DNA of 64,000 bases from Glaciozyma antarctica PI12 (GCA_002917775.1 KZ627154.1:16893-80892); one strand, 5' to 3'. Positions 31,576 through 43,095 are shown, counted from the stretch's first letter. Notes: generated by a model not told the origin, from the letters alone. Numbers and translations are program-made.

Positions 31576-34500
31576 ATGGACGGCCGCGCCTTTGTCCACA
31601 TCCTTCCCCGCCCCGCCGACGAGCTTAGCGGCTCGACCTCCTCCTTCCATCCCGCCCACCTCCCGCCCGATGGCATGCAGCGCCCGCCGCACAAGAAGAA
31701 GAAGCCCGTGGTGGAGCTGCCAAAGGGGACTGTCGTGATGGAGAAGAGCTGTTTGAGGTGCAGGATCAGGAAAGGTGAGCAGTGCGAGGTCGGTCTTGTG
31801 ATGCGTGGGCATGTGCGTGAGGGGATGATGGAATGGGCGCAAGTGGGTGAAGAGGCTGTTCAAGTATTCTGGGATACGGCAGTGGGAGTAACCGCGTTCT
31901 GGAAAGGAGAGCGCGTGGTGGAGGTGACTGGGGAGGAGCTGGGGATCGCTCGCTGGCAGGAAGGTCGCCTTGCACCTTCTTTCGCGTCTCTACCTACTAC
32001 GCTTTTGTCTCTCAGAGACTCTGGAGTACGTGGTGAGCTGCGAAGAAGCCTCGGCTGGTGCGCTATGGGGGAGGCCCCGGGAGCTCGAGAGAGCGAGAGG
32101 GCGTCGGTCTTGGTACTTGGTGACTCCCTGGGATCTCGAGCTGACAGGGCTGGCGGCACTATCTGAATACTGGCCTAGACGAGCTCCAACCAGATCCCTT
32201 TTTATCCCTGGCTTCCCACCTCGATCTGGGGCGGAGGCTTCGAAAGGCGCCTGGCAGCTTGATTGCAGCTTGCCTCCAATCTCCTGTGGCTTTGGATGTG
32301 CTCTGGGTTCGCAGAAGTTGGCACACGCAGCTTGCTTGAACAGTTTTGTACCAGAGGCGTGTCGGAAAAGGACGCACCTGCCCTGCTCAAAGCCTTCGAG
32401 GAGACTGAAGGCACGACCCGATTTCAGAGCTAACTCCCCTCCGTCACACAGTCAAGTGTGACAGAATCTACCCCGTCTGTACGAACTGCATTGAACGGAA
32501 CGACGAGTGTGATCTCGTGAGCCTTCCCTCAAAGACTAAACCGTAAGTCCGGCCTTGCCCTCCTCTTGCGACCTTGAGCTCACGTCTCCTCAGATCCGCT
32601 GGCGCCGAAGCCGACCGCATCATTCGACTCGAAAGACGGCTCGGTGCGTCCCTCCTCGCTCCCTCGCCCAACTCTGACGTCGCTAACGCAACAATCTCAG
32701 CCGAACTCGAACTACAAGTCGCAACTCCTCTCACGAATCCCCCTCCCTCCGACCGCTCTCGCATACAGAACGACGGCAGCTTCCACCCCGGTACCAAGGA
32801 GGACTCAATCTCGCCTCCTCAAACGGGAGGCCCTAATCTCGGCCACGAGTCGCTCGATTGGCGACTTGCGACGCCGCAGATGGCGCGTTCGCTCTCTCAG
32901 CATCTGTGCGAAGGTTGAGTAGCGCTGTGAGCTTTACAGAGGGGTTCGCTGACAGTGTTCGGGTTGGGCAGCCTTTTTCGACTCGTGTTGCGCATTCATG
33001 CCTGCTTTCAAGTACTTTCGCACGCGGCTGTCCGACTATCGAGGTGATCCTGGGCAGCTTCCTCCTGCGGCAAAGGTACCATCTTGCTCTTCCCGCGGTT
33101 CGCACACGCTGACTTCGTGCAGGTCGCAATCGCTGCTTTTTGTGCGATCGGCGCGCGAGCCAGTCCTCATTCGGTGCGTATCCCCTTCGTCTCAGCTTGT
33201 GCTCGAATGCTGCTGAGCCCCTTGACGCAGGCCGTCCTCGGAATATCTACCGCACCCACCGACTCGCGCGACCACCCTGACGCCCCTCTGCTCAACGCCG
33301 GAACTCGACGGCAGAGCGCCTGCACCGTCCTTCTCGCTCAAGCACACGCGCTTTCGTTTGAGCAGGGACTCATGGACGAGGCGACGATCGAGAACCTTGC
33401 AGCCCTGGTCGCGCTCACGCAGATGTCGATCTTTGTCGAGTTGTGCGTTCGTTTCGGCTCGTGTGTGTTTCGCGAAGCTGATGCGGGAGAGCAGCCATCC
33501 GAAACGCTCACGAACGCTTCTCCGAGCTGTCATCGGGCACTTCAAGGACCTCCAGGACGAAGCAGCGACTGACGGCGACCGAATCGAGATTAAGCAAGAC
33601 TTCGCGCTCGCAATCTATGTTCGTCTCTTCCCTCCTTCCTCGCGCACTCTCCTAACCATCTTCACAGTCGGCCGACTCCATCACGGCCGCTTACGCTCGT
33701 CGTACCTGCCTACTCAACGAGGAAAACCTCCGCCACTACTTTGACCACGTCGGCATCGTCGTGCCGCGGATGGAGGGACAAGAGCTTACGCCGATCCTGA
33801 AGAACTTGCTTAACGGGACCCAGACGAAGGAGGGCATGAAGACGGCCGTTCACCTCATCGCGTGTTGGGCGTACGTTTGCCAGCGGAATTTCGCCAAGAT
33901 GTTTGCTCGTGCGTGCCTTCCTTCCTCATCGTCGAGCTTCCCGCCTCATATCGTGCGCTTTGTAGCATCGGCAAGCACGCCGGACGACTACGCCACGAGG
34001 ATTCCCCTTCTCTGGACCGTGCGTCCTTCCCTCCCCGCGTCCCTTCAGCGCTGACCTCCGAACAGGCAATCGACAACACTCGCAGCGCCGTACAATACGT
34101 CCAGTCCATCATCTACTCCTCCCCTCCCCCTACCCACTCGCACGCGAACGACGGCTCTCCCGAACACGCGCACAGCCACTTTCACGAGACGGACTACCTC
34201 GCTCAGATCATCCGCGCCGACAGAGATTTGATCGATTTACTGAGCATGGTGCATACGGGCTTGTTGCGGATGAGGCCTGGGCTACCGGGGCTGGTGGCGG
34301 AGAGCGAAAGTCGCGTGCGGAGGGGCCTGAAGGTGTTGGCGTTTTATGCAAAGGTACGTTCCTCGCTCGCTCGTCGTAGGAGTCTCGCTAATGATGTCAC
34401 AGGTGTACATCTCCGGAGCGGGTTCGTCTCTTCCTCTTCCTTCTCCCGCACAGAGCTAACGACCCGCAGACGTGCATATGATCTTCCACCACGCGTTCCA

Positions 34501-34986
34501 GCTCGAGCATAACCCCGAATGGACGCGCATGGCTCTCCAGCGTATCGGAGAGCCGGGAGGACCACTCGACGACAGCGAGGAAGTGACCGACGTCGAACTA
34601 GGCTGGTCCGTCCCTCTCGCTCTCTCTTTCGCAGCTCCTGACCGCTCGCACAGGTTCATCGAAGGACTCCAGCACGCGTGCTTCTACATGCCTTCGTGCG
34701 TCCCTCGCCCACGCTCTACTAACTACTAACTCCTCCCAGCGCCGAACGCCGACTCGCCGAACTCGCCCCTCGCCTCACCCAACCCTCCTCCGTCTCTCCC
34801 ACTTTCCCCCCAGAAACCTATATCCGCGGTACGTCCTTCCCATCTTCGTTCGAACGAGGACTGACGAGGAACGTAGGGGGTGCGGACGTGCTGGAAAGGC
34901 TGTTGGCGGGAACGGGGAATGGGGAGGGAGAGTTTGAAAGCTTGTTTGGTGGGGAGGCGGGGTTTAGGATGGAGGCGGGGTATTAG
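31576..34986 (+). CDS. Zn2Cys6 transcription factor TF2 (paralogue of TF1)
   Basis: Fungal zinc-cluster regulator. Exon 1 ends inside the DNA-binding domain (KSCLRCRIRK). A 677-base intron (31775-32451) joins it to V-K-C-DRIYPVCTNCIERNDEC, which completes the C-x2-C-x6-C-x5-C-x2-C-x6-C pattern. A short coiled coil follows (ADRIIRLERRL, AELELQ). The long C-terminal region shares VAESESRVRRGLKVLAFYA and MALQRIGEPGGP with TF1. It also has a His-rich insert (THSHANDG, HAHSHFHE) in the middle region. The end is FGGEAGFRMEAGY. Ten or more introns; the start ATG at 31576 gives MDGRAFVHILPRP. Target genes unknown. Confidence 0.85.
31775..32451 (+). other. Long intron inside the TF2 zinc-cluster coding region
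   Basis: Donor GTGAGCAG at 31775, branch GCTAACTCC and acceptor CACACAG at 32451; phase G|TC restores Val-Lys-Cys of the zinc cluster. No gene recognised inside. TF1 has an intron at the same codon, but only about 50 bases long, so the TF2 copy has grown. Confidence 0.8.
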
Positions 34987-35343
34987 AGGGTCTTTTTTTA
35001 GTTGGGATAGAGGAATGTTGTATGGGTTGTATCGGCAAGGAGCAGTGGTAGGCAAATCGAGAGAAGAGCAGGGGGTTGCGGTAGGGACGCTGAGAATGAG
35101 CGCAGGAGGAGAGCGGAGCAGGCTGTGAGATGGGTATCTATTGCGAGTTTCTGCTGTGCTGTGGACTGAGGTGCTCTCCTCGGTCCTGGCTCCGCAAGGC
35201 TTGCCTTCATCAGGCCAGCCTGCACTGCCGTCGGTAGCCTCAAGGGGGAGATCCTCCACGGTTTGATCCTGTAGTTTCATCAGCTCCCACTCCCTCTCCC
35301 AGAACCTTAACTAACCTCCTGCCAGGCCTCAAGGGGACGCTCG
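34987..35343. other. Convergent intergenic region
   Basis: About 350 bases between two gene 3' ends. It must hold both polyadenylation regions. No gene seen. Confidence 0.4.
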
Positions 35344-35762
35344 CTACGCCTCCGCCTCCCTCGCGACCTTCTCCTCCTCACTCTCGGGCACCAACGCGTC
35401 CCCCGCATAAAGTCCAATCGCCGCAAACGCCATAAGACCAAGCGAGAAGTACAACCGCGTCTTGGGGTCCAGAACTGCGTGCAACGAGAGGGGGTCAGCT
35501 CGGCCTAGGGAGGAGAGAGGAGGGACGCACCGAGGTAGGATTCCCAGACGTTCCGCTGTTTGACAGTCTTGGCTCTTGCAGCTGCTACGAGGGGAGGTTC
35601 GGGTCGGGTGAAGGGCGTGGGATGGGAGGGGAGCCGGCTCGAAGGAGGAGGAGGGGGTGAGGCGGGAGCTGGTGCTGGAGCAGTTGATTTCGGCGCGGTG
35701 TAGGGATTGCGAGTGCGAGCTTTAGAAGCTGCTGAGCGTAGGCTGGTGGTAGGGCGAATCAT
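35344..35762 (-). CDS. Small membrane protein with mitochondrial-type presequence, unknown
   Basis: Two exons, about 110 residues. The start ATG at 35762 gives MIRPTTSLRSAASKARTRNP, a basic Ser/Arg-rich presequence, followed by a Pro/Ala-rich linker and KTVKQRNVWESYL. Exon 2 continues VLDPKTRLYFSLGLMAFAAIG as a single TM segment and ends EEEKVAREAEA. The intron of about 60 bases joins G|TT in phase. The layout resembles small inner-membrane subunits or assembly factors of respiratory complexes, but no family could be named. Divergent from sideroflexin, 132 bases apart, so they may share a promoter; both are probably mitochondrial. Confidence 0.75.
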
Positions 35763-35894
35763 TAATGGGCGACTGCTTGAGTTATAGAGGCTGGATGAGG
35801 GAGAAAGAGTAGCCGCGAGCGAGGTTCGTTTCTCTCCCTCTCTCCACACTCGCTCGACTTGGCTCAGGAACGGAAAGGAAAGGAAACGGGAAGG

Positions 35895-38245
35895 ATGTCT
35901 GAACTATTGGCAGTCTACGCGGGAGCAGAGGAGGCGAAGGAGCAGCCGCCGGTCGATGTCAGTGAGTCAACGAGCGGTTCAGCGGGGGGGTCGTCGGGAG
36001 GGGTGGCCTCGCGGTGGGAGCTTCTGTACCGTAAGGGGGAGCTAGTGGGAGCTATTGGACGGGGAGGGGCTGGACTGGTACAGCCCTGGGGCACACGAAG
36101 CTGCTGTTGAGGAGCTCAGCCTGATGCGGGGTGAGGTGGACAGGATTCGCTTCCAACGACTTCGCTGCGTCTCTGTGAGCTGTACAAGGCTCAGTGAGCG
36201 CGGTGATATTCGGCGAAGCGCTCTTGTCCGCTTCAGCCTCGTCGTATGCCTGTCGAAGGAGGTCGGCACAGCGGGCAGCTGTTTCCTTGGGCCGGGTGGA
36301 CAGCTTCTCACGCCGCGGCGTGTCTACGAGGCCAAATGCCTTCAGGAATACACTGCTCGAGTGCGGGATTTCGTTCATTCAGATTGCAACGGGCGCAGTT
36401 GGTGAAGAGTTGCGGCAGAGGAGCTCCTTTCTCGGCCTTTGCGATGCGAGTTGGGGAGACACCAGTCCTCGCAGCTCTTTCGCTTATTTCGGAGATATGA
36501 ATTTCTCTGCTCAAGAAAGCGGGGTCCAGCTTTTGCTGCCCTGCGAGATCTCGCGCCCGGATCTGCTCGGCGAGAGCGGACACGCGAGACTTCGAAGGGT
36601 TGCCAGAGTGTTGCGTGCCAGGTGAACGACCTCAGAGCACGTCAGAATGCTGGAGGACCTGCAAGAACAGCAGATTCCCGCCTCAGTTACTGCTTGAGAA
36701 GTCGTGTGAGATCCACCGCTCGCCCCGTGGTGTTTTGCGACGAAGCCCTGGCTTTGTTGGCAAGCGCTGCTAGGTTGTGGTGAGCTCGGTCTCACGACGC
36801 AGGGCGTTGGGTTTCAGAGACCTAGCCGCCTTGTGATTCCGGATGCGCATGGCACGACCCTCCGTTCCGTACTGACGCCTCTCCTCCTCCAGCCCAGTCT
36901 CGCTACGACACAAAGACCTACCGTACGTTTCTCCGCTACTCTCCGCATCGGCTAACCGCTAACCCTTTCCTGTCTCAGTCGGTCGTCTCCGGCACTTCAC
37001 CTCTATCACCTCACCTCTCACCCTCCTCGCCTCTCCCTCCCAGCTCGTCTCGGCCCAAAAGCTCCTGCAGGAGTACCAAGACGGCACCGGCGCTGGTCGT
37101 GTGGCCTGGGGACGCGAGGAGGAAGCAGGGATCTGGAAGGCGAAGCAGCGTGCGTTCCACTCGCCTGTTCGCGATGGAAAGGAGCTGATGAGCGAGTTGC
37201 GTAGTGGTGGATTCGTCGCTGCATCCTGATACTGGGCTCCCTGTCCCTCTGCCGTTCAGGCTGTCGGCGTTCGTGCCGACGAACCTCATCATCGTCGGAG
37301 GGATGCTCATGCCCAACCCGACGTTGAAGGGCGTGCTGTTCTGGCAGTGGGCGAACCAGTCGCTTAATGGTGCGTTCGTTCGCTATCGTGGCGGAGGAAG
37401 AGACTGATCGGCTTTGATGGACGCAGTCTGCGTCAACTACTCGAACGCCAACAAAAGTATCGTTATGACGAACCAGGAAATTGCGACTGGTGCGTAGTCT
37501 TCTCTGCAGCTCGACATACGCGCCTAATGAAAACGCATCACAGCCTACGTGACCGCCACTCTCGGCTCCTGCACCATCGCCGTCGGTCTCACCTCCCTCG
37601 TTCCCCGCCTCCGCGCTCTCAGCCCCGCCGCGCGGTCGCTCCTCGGCCGTTTCGTCCCTTTCGTCGCCGTCGCCAGCGCAGGATGCGTTAACATCGGATT
37701 GATGCGGTGGAAAGAGATTCGTGATGGTGCGTTCCTCGTTCCTTGCGAGAGAAATGGGCTGATTCGTGGACGCAGGAATCGACGTCTATGCGCCTGAAGA
37801 CCCGCTCACCGGTCGAGTCAGTAAGGAGATCCTCGGCAAGTCTAGCAAAGCTGGAGAGCTCGCTATCGCACAAACCGCCGCATCGAGGGTCCTCACCAAC
37901 ATGTTCGTTCCTCCTCCCTTCGACGACGAACCGAGCTGACTGAGCGCAGTCCCACACTCATTCTCCCGCCACTCATTATTACCCTCCTCGAGCGCCGAGG
38001 TGCCTTCAAAGGACCTCACGCGAAACGTTGGTCAACGATCACGAACCTCGGTCCGCTCGCTTCCTCTCTCTCCCTGCCTTAAGCTAACCGAAACGAACCC
38101 AGGACTGATCGGCGGTTCTCTCCTCGTCTTCCTCCCGCCTGCTATCGCTACGTTCCCGCAGCGAGCGTCGATTGACCCGAAGAAGTTGGAGGAGAGGTTT
38201 AGGAGCGTTCCGTATGAGAAGGTCGAGTTTAATAAGGGGTTGTAG
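35895..38245 (+). CDS. FSF1: Sideroflexin (mitochondrial serine/amino-acid transporter, Fsf1-like)
   Basis: Sideroflexin/tricarboxylate-carrier family protein of the mitochondrial inner membrane; animal SFXN1 carries serine for one-carbon metabolism. Exon 1 is short (MSELLAVYAGAEEAKEQPPV) and ends at 35961. A 931-base intron leads to SRYDTKTYLGRLRHFTSITS at 36893. Family motifs: HPDTGLPVPLPFRLSAFVP, GGMLMPNPTLKGVLFWQWAN with NQSLN, NYSNANKS, ATAYVTATLGSC, and near the end PPLIITLLERRGAF and LLVFLPPAIATFPQ. Seven or so further short introns, all in phase. Length is close to 330 residues, normal for the family. Start chosen as the first ATG; its N-terminal 20 residues are not conserved in the family. 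Confidence 0.93.
35962..36892 (+). other. Long (931 base) intron 1 of sideroflexin
   Basis: Donor GTGAGTCAAC at 35962, branch ACTGACGCC and acceptor CTCCTCCAG at 36892. No gene recognised within. Phase A|CC gives Thr and continues into the conserved SRYDTKTYLG block. Confidence 0.75.
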
Positions 38246-38433
38246 AGTTTGCTATAAACGAGATGGTTATAGATTATCGTCGTCGGTTCAGATGTCGAGT
38301 TGGGAGCGTCTCCGTCGTCGTCTTCGTCGAAAGAAAGGGACTACAAACCGAAACTCCCGACTACAAAACCGTAAATCTTCGAGTTCTCCGCCTCCTCCTC
38401 GTCCTTCTCCTCCCACGCCCTCCGCCGCACAGC

Positions 38434-40122
38434 ATGCCGACCCTCCGCTCGATCCCCTCCTACCGCCCCCGGTCAACCGCCCGTCTCCCCCCCGCAAAGC
38501 TATCCCTCTTCCGCTCCGTCGTCTCTCACCCTCCTCCGCCTTTCGCCGTCGCTGGGGCCGCGCTCGTGGCTGATAAAGTGAGTCTTGTCGTGGGTTCTGG
38601 GGTGGGGTGAGCGTGGGCAGAGAAGGGGTGGAGGGGGAAGGTAGGGACGGAGGCGGCGAGCGATGGGGGCGGACGGCGAGCGGTCTTGCGGGTTTCAGTT
38701 CTGCTCTCGGAGCGGAGGTGTGCCCTGCATCGAATCCGATGACTTCCCTCTGCTCCTAGGCCACGTCCAGGCGAGGAGAGGCGAGCCCTCTACGAAGCCG
38801 AGCAGGGGGCGGAGGCGATGGAGGGTCTTGCAGGCTACCTCCCCGCTCTCGCAGCGGTGGTATGCCCTGCCTAACGCTATCCTCCGCCTCTGCTCCCAGT
38901 ACATGCCCTGAGAGGGCCGACGAAGAGAGGCGAGGCCTCTACGTCGCTGGGGAGCCAGCGCCTTTTGCTGTGGATGGGAGGGAGGGAGTTGATGACACGC
39001 CTGCGCTGGGGAGGGCGTACGAGGTGCGCCTGATCCTAGTGCTATCGTCGTGGTGACTGCTCTCCGTCCTGGCGAAGACGCCGAGCTGGAGACACAGCTC
39101 CTTCGGCGGCCAGGGCATCTGAGCTGCAAGGGGCGAGGCGCGCTGGATCGGTGGATGCTGGTGGTATGGATGCATGGTGACAGCAGGAGCCGGTAAGAAC
39201 GATAGCACAGCAGCAGCGGGACCTGTCTCTCAGTCGTGCCCAGGCTGGTTCTCTCCCGGAGAGCGGGCCTGCTGGACTCAGCTGGAAAGGCATACTCGCT
39301 GCTTTCAGGCGCCTGTGCAGCGTTGTGCTGAAGCCTCCGGGCTCGCAGCCTGGGCGCGGAGAGAAGCGGGACTGCATCCAACTCGCGTAGGCTCAGCGCA
39401 CGAACGCGTGCGTGAAGCCGATGCTTCATAGCTGCACCCGTTCCGCTTCTCCTGAACGAAGAGCTTTGCACCTTGCTCTTAGGGAAGCGTGGTGAGTTGG
39501 AGCTCTCGACGCACTTCGCGTTCCCATGTTCCCTGTCCCGTGCGTCGAGGCACCTGCGTGACCGCTTTCTGTCACTTCGCCCCAGGCGAACGGACAGCTG
39601 CGCTTAGTAACGAGCGCGGGCTTTGATGTATGGGATTTGCGCTCGTGCGGCGGTTGTGCTGGAGATGAGCTGGACGGCTGGTGATCCCGGAGCTGCATGC
39701 GAGGCCGAATCTCGCCATCCTACTCGCTCACAGGCTCCGCCATCGCCAGCTCAGTAACACCAGACCTACAGCGCCAAAGCTAACCTCTCCCCCTCCACAG
39801 ACCTCCCTCCCCCCCTCCGGCCCTCACCAACCTCATCTTCACCACCTCGCCCCGCCCTCTCATCCCTATCACCATGTCGCCCACAAACCACCTCCTCTGG
39901 AACCCCCCTGCGGCCGACGCAAAAGGCAGTCGCGTGATCGAGCTAGACGAATCTGGTCGCCTAGCGCGATTCGCGAGTCGGTTCGCGAGTGAGGAGGAGC
40001 AGTTTGCGCCCGAGGCGGATTTGAGCTTCTTGGAGGGGGAGACGTTGCAGAGTCCTGGGACGGCGTTGGGGAAGAGGGATATTGTGGGGAACGTCAAGAG
40101 TGTCAAGAAGGGGAAGAAGTAG
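38434..40122 (+). CDS. Unknown protein with mitochondrial-type N-terminus, split by a long intron
   Basis: Exon 1 from ATG 38434 encodes MPTLRSIPSYRPRSTARLPP and AKLSLFRSVV, a basic presequence, then FAVAGAALVADK. The last exon from 39801 encodes PALTNLIFTTSPRPLIPITM, then SPTNHLLWNPPAADAKGSRV, an acidic middle and the basic tail NVKSVKKGKK, stopping at 40120-40122. The obvious donor (AAA|GTGAGT, 38581) gives the wrong phase for the last exon; a second donor (GG|GTGAGC, about 38609) gives the right one, or a small exon was missed. Alternatively translation of the last exon starts at its own ATG (39874). I do not recognise the family. Confidence 0.5.
38581..39800 (+). other. Long intron with degenerate tandem repeat
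   Basis: About 1.2 kb between the donor region (38581 or 38609) and the acceptor CCCCCTCCACAG at 39800, with branch GCTAACC. It contains an imperfect direct repeat with a period of about 142 bases (38703-38943) and a 10-bp inverted repeat, CTCGACGCAC (39505-39514) with GTGCGTCGAG (39540-39549). No gene recognised. Confidence 0.6.
38703..38943 (+). repeat. Imperfect direct repeat, period about 142 bases
   Basis: The 26 bases starting GCTCTCGGAGCGG (38703) recur at 38845 as GCTCTCGCAGCGG with three mismatches, both ending TGCCCTGC. A later part also recurs: CCTCTGCTCC plus GAGAGGCGAG and CCTCTACG in each copy. It looks like an old tandem duplication inside the intron. Confidence 0.7.
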
Positions 40123-41032
40123 GGCAATATTAGAGGGAGGGTGCGATGGATGGACGGGGTGGGCTGCTTGGGGTCTGCTTGTCTTCGAGTCTTCTAATCT
40201 CTCAATGCTTGCCGTTCCTTCAACGGCTGCGCTCTCCGCCTCCCCCCGATCCGCCTTCCCTGCTCTCGACACCTCACCGCCTGTTTCTCACAGCGTAGAT
40301 TCAAGCTCCCAGCTCGCCTTTGGCCAAAGCGCCTGCGTTTGTCCTCGTTCCGGATTCCGAAAGCTGCTCCACCTTTTGCGTTCGTCTCTCAGGTGTACGC
40401 GGTGTACCACAGGATTCGGAAGAGCTTCGCACGACGGCGAGGGACAGTGGAGAGAGGCGAAGGATCTTCGACACTAAACTGCGGGACCGGAACCCGCCCG
40501 TTTCCCTTCCTTTTCTCTAGCTCAGCTCCTCTTTGTTCACCGTCGGCGAGAGATTGCCCAGCGATACTGCGTCGCCCAGGGAAGGAGGGCATTAACCACT
40601 TCGACCTCGCTCGAACGACGAGTGAACGGGGCTGCAAACGGATTTGTTTTTGCTGGTCGTTCGTTGATAGCGAGTGGCGTAGAACAGGCTGAGCTGAATG
40701 AGAGTACAATCAAGGCAGAAGTACGATAAAGGGACGTTTTTTAGCTGCAAACGCTGCTGATGACCACGCCGGGGCCAAGGGATCGACAGACCGACCTCAA
40801 GTCTCGCCACTCTTCGCTACTCTCTCAGTCGGCCTCGTGTCAGAAACCTTTGCGCCTCCTCCTCCTCCTCCTCCTCCTCCTCCTGCTCCTCCCCCTGCTT
40901 CAACCAGCACCCCTCCCGCCCACACCACGCCAGCCGCCCGCGCAGATCTAACTTGAGAGCGAAACTCCGATCTCCGAACTCTCGTTCCACTCTCCCCATT
41001 TCATCACCCGAAAGGAACTACCACGAACAGCG
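40123..41032. promoter_or_regulatory. Upstream region of the first G-alpha gene
   Basis: 910 bases without a supported gene. It includes a (CTC)n microsatellite of roughly 36 bases at about 40856-40891 in the G-alpha leader or promoter. The remaining small frames have no family signal. Confidence 0.45.
40856..40891. repeat. (CTC)n microsatellite
   Basis: Run of about a dozen CTC units followed by a degenerate tail, about 150 bases before the G-alpha start. Confidence 0.85.
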
Positions 41033-43095
41033 ATGGGATGCGGAGGATCCAAGGCCGCTGAGGCGGATTACCAGACTGCAGTCAAGGAGAAGAGGGCGGA
41101 GGAGGAGAAGGTCGCGGCGAGGTGAGTGGCTTGACTGGGGTTCGGGAGGGGTGGTTTGGGGTCGGAGGTGGGAGGCGGTGAGGGTGGTGAGCTGGGGCGT
41201 GTACTGGGCGGGGCGGGCAGGGCGTAGAGGGAGGAGAGGCGCTGGGTGGTGGAGCGGGAGGGGAGGAGGAGGAGATGGTGGAGGTGGCTTGGCTGTGAGC
41301 AGACTACCGCTACGAAGCTCCGGAGCGTGCTCCGTGCACTTCGAGGGACTCTATCAAGTATGGGGAGCAGCGTACTCGCTTCCCAGCTGTCTCAGGACCT
41401 GGAATCCTGCCCCTTCACTCCCCCGCACTCTCGGCGACCTACTCACTGACGTCCTCCCTCCTCCCAGGCGCGAAGTCAAGCTCCTCCTCCTCGGTACCGG
41501 TGAATCAGGAAAGGTGCGTTCCTCCGGTCCCGAACGCGGGGAACGAGCTGATTGTTCGTGCGTGCAGTCGACAATTCTCAAGCAGATGCGTTTGCATCAT
41601 GTAGGAGGGTATACGGACGAAGAGCGTGATGGGTATCGAGAGATCGTGTATGCCAACCTCGTGCGTTCCCTCTCTCTCTCCCCCTCGTCGTCGTCCGGAG
41701 CAGCAGCTCCCTCCCCATCCCCCTCCCCCACCCCTCCTCTGCGCTCTCCGCACCTCTCCCCTCGCCCCACTAACGCCCTCCCCCCAGATCCAATCCATGC
41801 AAGTCGTCATCGAAGCCCTGCACGACCTCTCCATGCCCATCCCTCCCCACCTAACCTCCGCCGCCTCGTACCTCATGTCCATCCGCGTCTCAGCCCACGA
41901 CCCCTGTCCTCCCATGCTCGATCGACAAGTCACTCGCGCCTTGATGAGCCTGTGGGAGGACCCACAGACGAAAGCGTGCGTGATGAAGAGTCGCGAGTTT
42001 CAGTTGAATGATAGTGCGAGCTAGTGAGTTCGTGTCTTTTGGTCCGAGAGGGAGGAGCTGATGGGCGTGTAGTTACTTTGATGATGCGGCGCGGATCGGG
42101 GCTCAGGATTATATCCCCTCGGATCAGGATATTCTGCGATCACGCGTCAAGACGACGGGGTTGACAGAAGAGCACTTCACCGTCGGACTGGTACGTCGCC
42201 ACCCACTGCTTCTCTGGTCCACCGTTGACTCTCCTTCCACAGCTGCAGTACGTTGTATTCGACGTCGGAGGACAGCGGAGCGAGCGGAAGAAGTGGTGCG
42301 TCCCTCGTCAGCTCTTTGGCGAGCGCAAAACTGACCTCGACCGTGACGCAGGATCCACTGCTTCGAGAACGTCAACGTCCTCATCTTCCTCGTCGCCATT
42401 TCCGAATACGATCAAACGCTCTACGAGGGTGCGTCCCCTTTCGTCGGTGGGAGAGGATTTGGCTGATACGAGAGGCGCAGATTCCGATGTTAATCGCATG
42501 AACGAGGCGGCGGGATTGTTCGAGTCTATCTCCAACTCTCGGTACGCTTCCTTGCTCCTTCTAAGGAGCGCTTCCTGATGTAGCGACGCAGGTGGTTCGC
42601 TCAGTCCTCTGTTATCCTCTTCCTTAACAAAAGTAAGTCCTCTCCCTCCTCTCCTCCCCGGTCCTTCGCTGACACCTCCACCACAGCCGATCTCTTCAAA
42701 GCCAAGCTCATCACCGCGCCCATCTACGAGTACTACAGCGACTACGAAGGACCTAGCGATTACCCCACTGCTTCCGAGTACATGAGTTCCAAATTGTTCG
42801 TCCCTTCTTCTTTGTGCGCGGGGGTGGGGCTGATGGAGTGATGTAGCCGGCCGTTGTACCGGAATGGATCGGCGCATCCTTTGCATGTTCATCTCACTTG
42901 TACGTCCCTCCGATGGATCTGGGAGAGGAGAAGCTGACCCGTCGCAGGCGCGACTGATTCGGAGCAGCTCAAAGTCGTTTTCGGAGCTGTGGAGGAGAGT
43001 ATCATGACTGCTTCCCTTCTACAATCGGTACGTCCTTCTTCCGCGACGAGAGGGGAAAGGGAGAGCTGATGTGGTTGCGGTAGGGGATCTTGTAG
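41033..43095 (+). CDS. Heterotrimeric G protein alpha subunit 1
   Basis: Membrane-anchored GTPase that relays receptor signals. The N-terminus [10 protein letters not shown] carries Gly2 for myristoylation and Cys3 for palmitoylation. All five G boxes are present: P-loop GTGESGKST (split by an intron), switch I RVKTTG with the catalytic Arg, switch [14 protein letters not shown] with the catalytic Gln, NKTD, and [21 protein letters not shown] and [12 protein letters not shown] are typical of the helical domain. The C-terminus is LLQSGIL, unlike the CAAX-like CGL/I ending of Gi or Gpa1 types, so receptor coupling cannot be guessed. Ten or so short introns in phase; the first is about 347 bases. 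A second, adjacent G-alpha gene follows in the same direction. Confidence 0.94.

Noticed and set aside
39681-39992. Frame reading TSLPPSGPHQPH after the acceptor at 39800
   Set aside because: It is what the obvious donor at 38581 would produce, but it is a His/Pro-rich shadow; the frame ending NVKSVKKGKK has normal composition.
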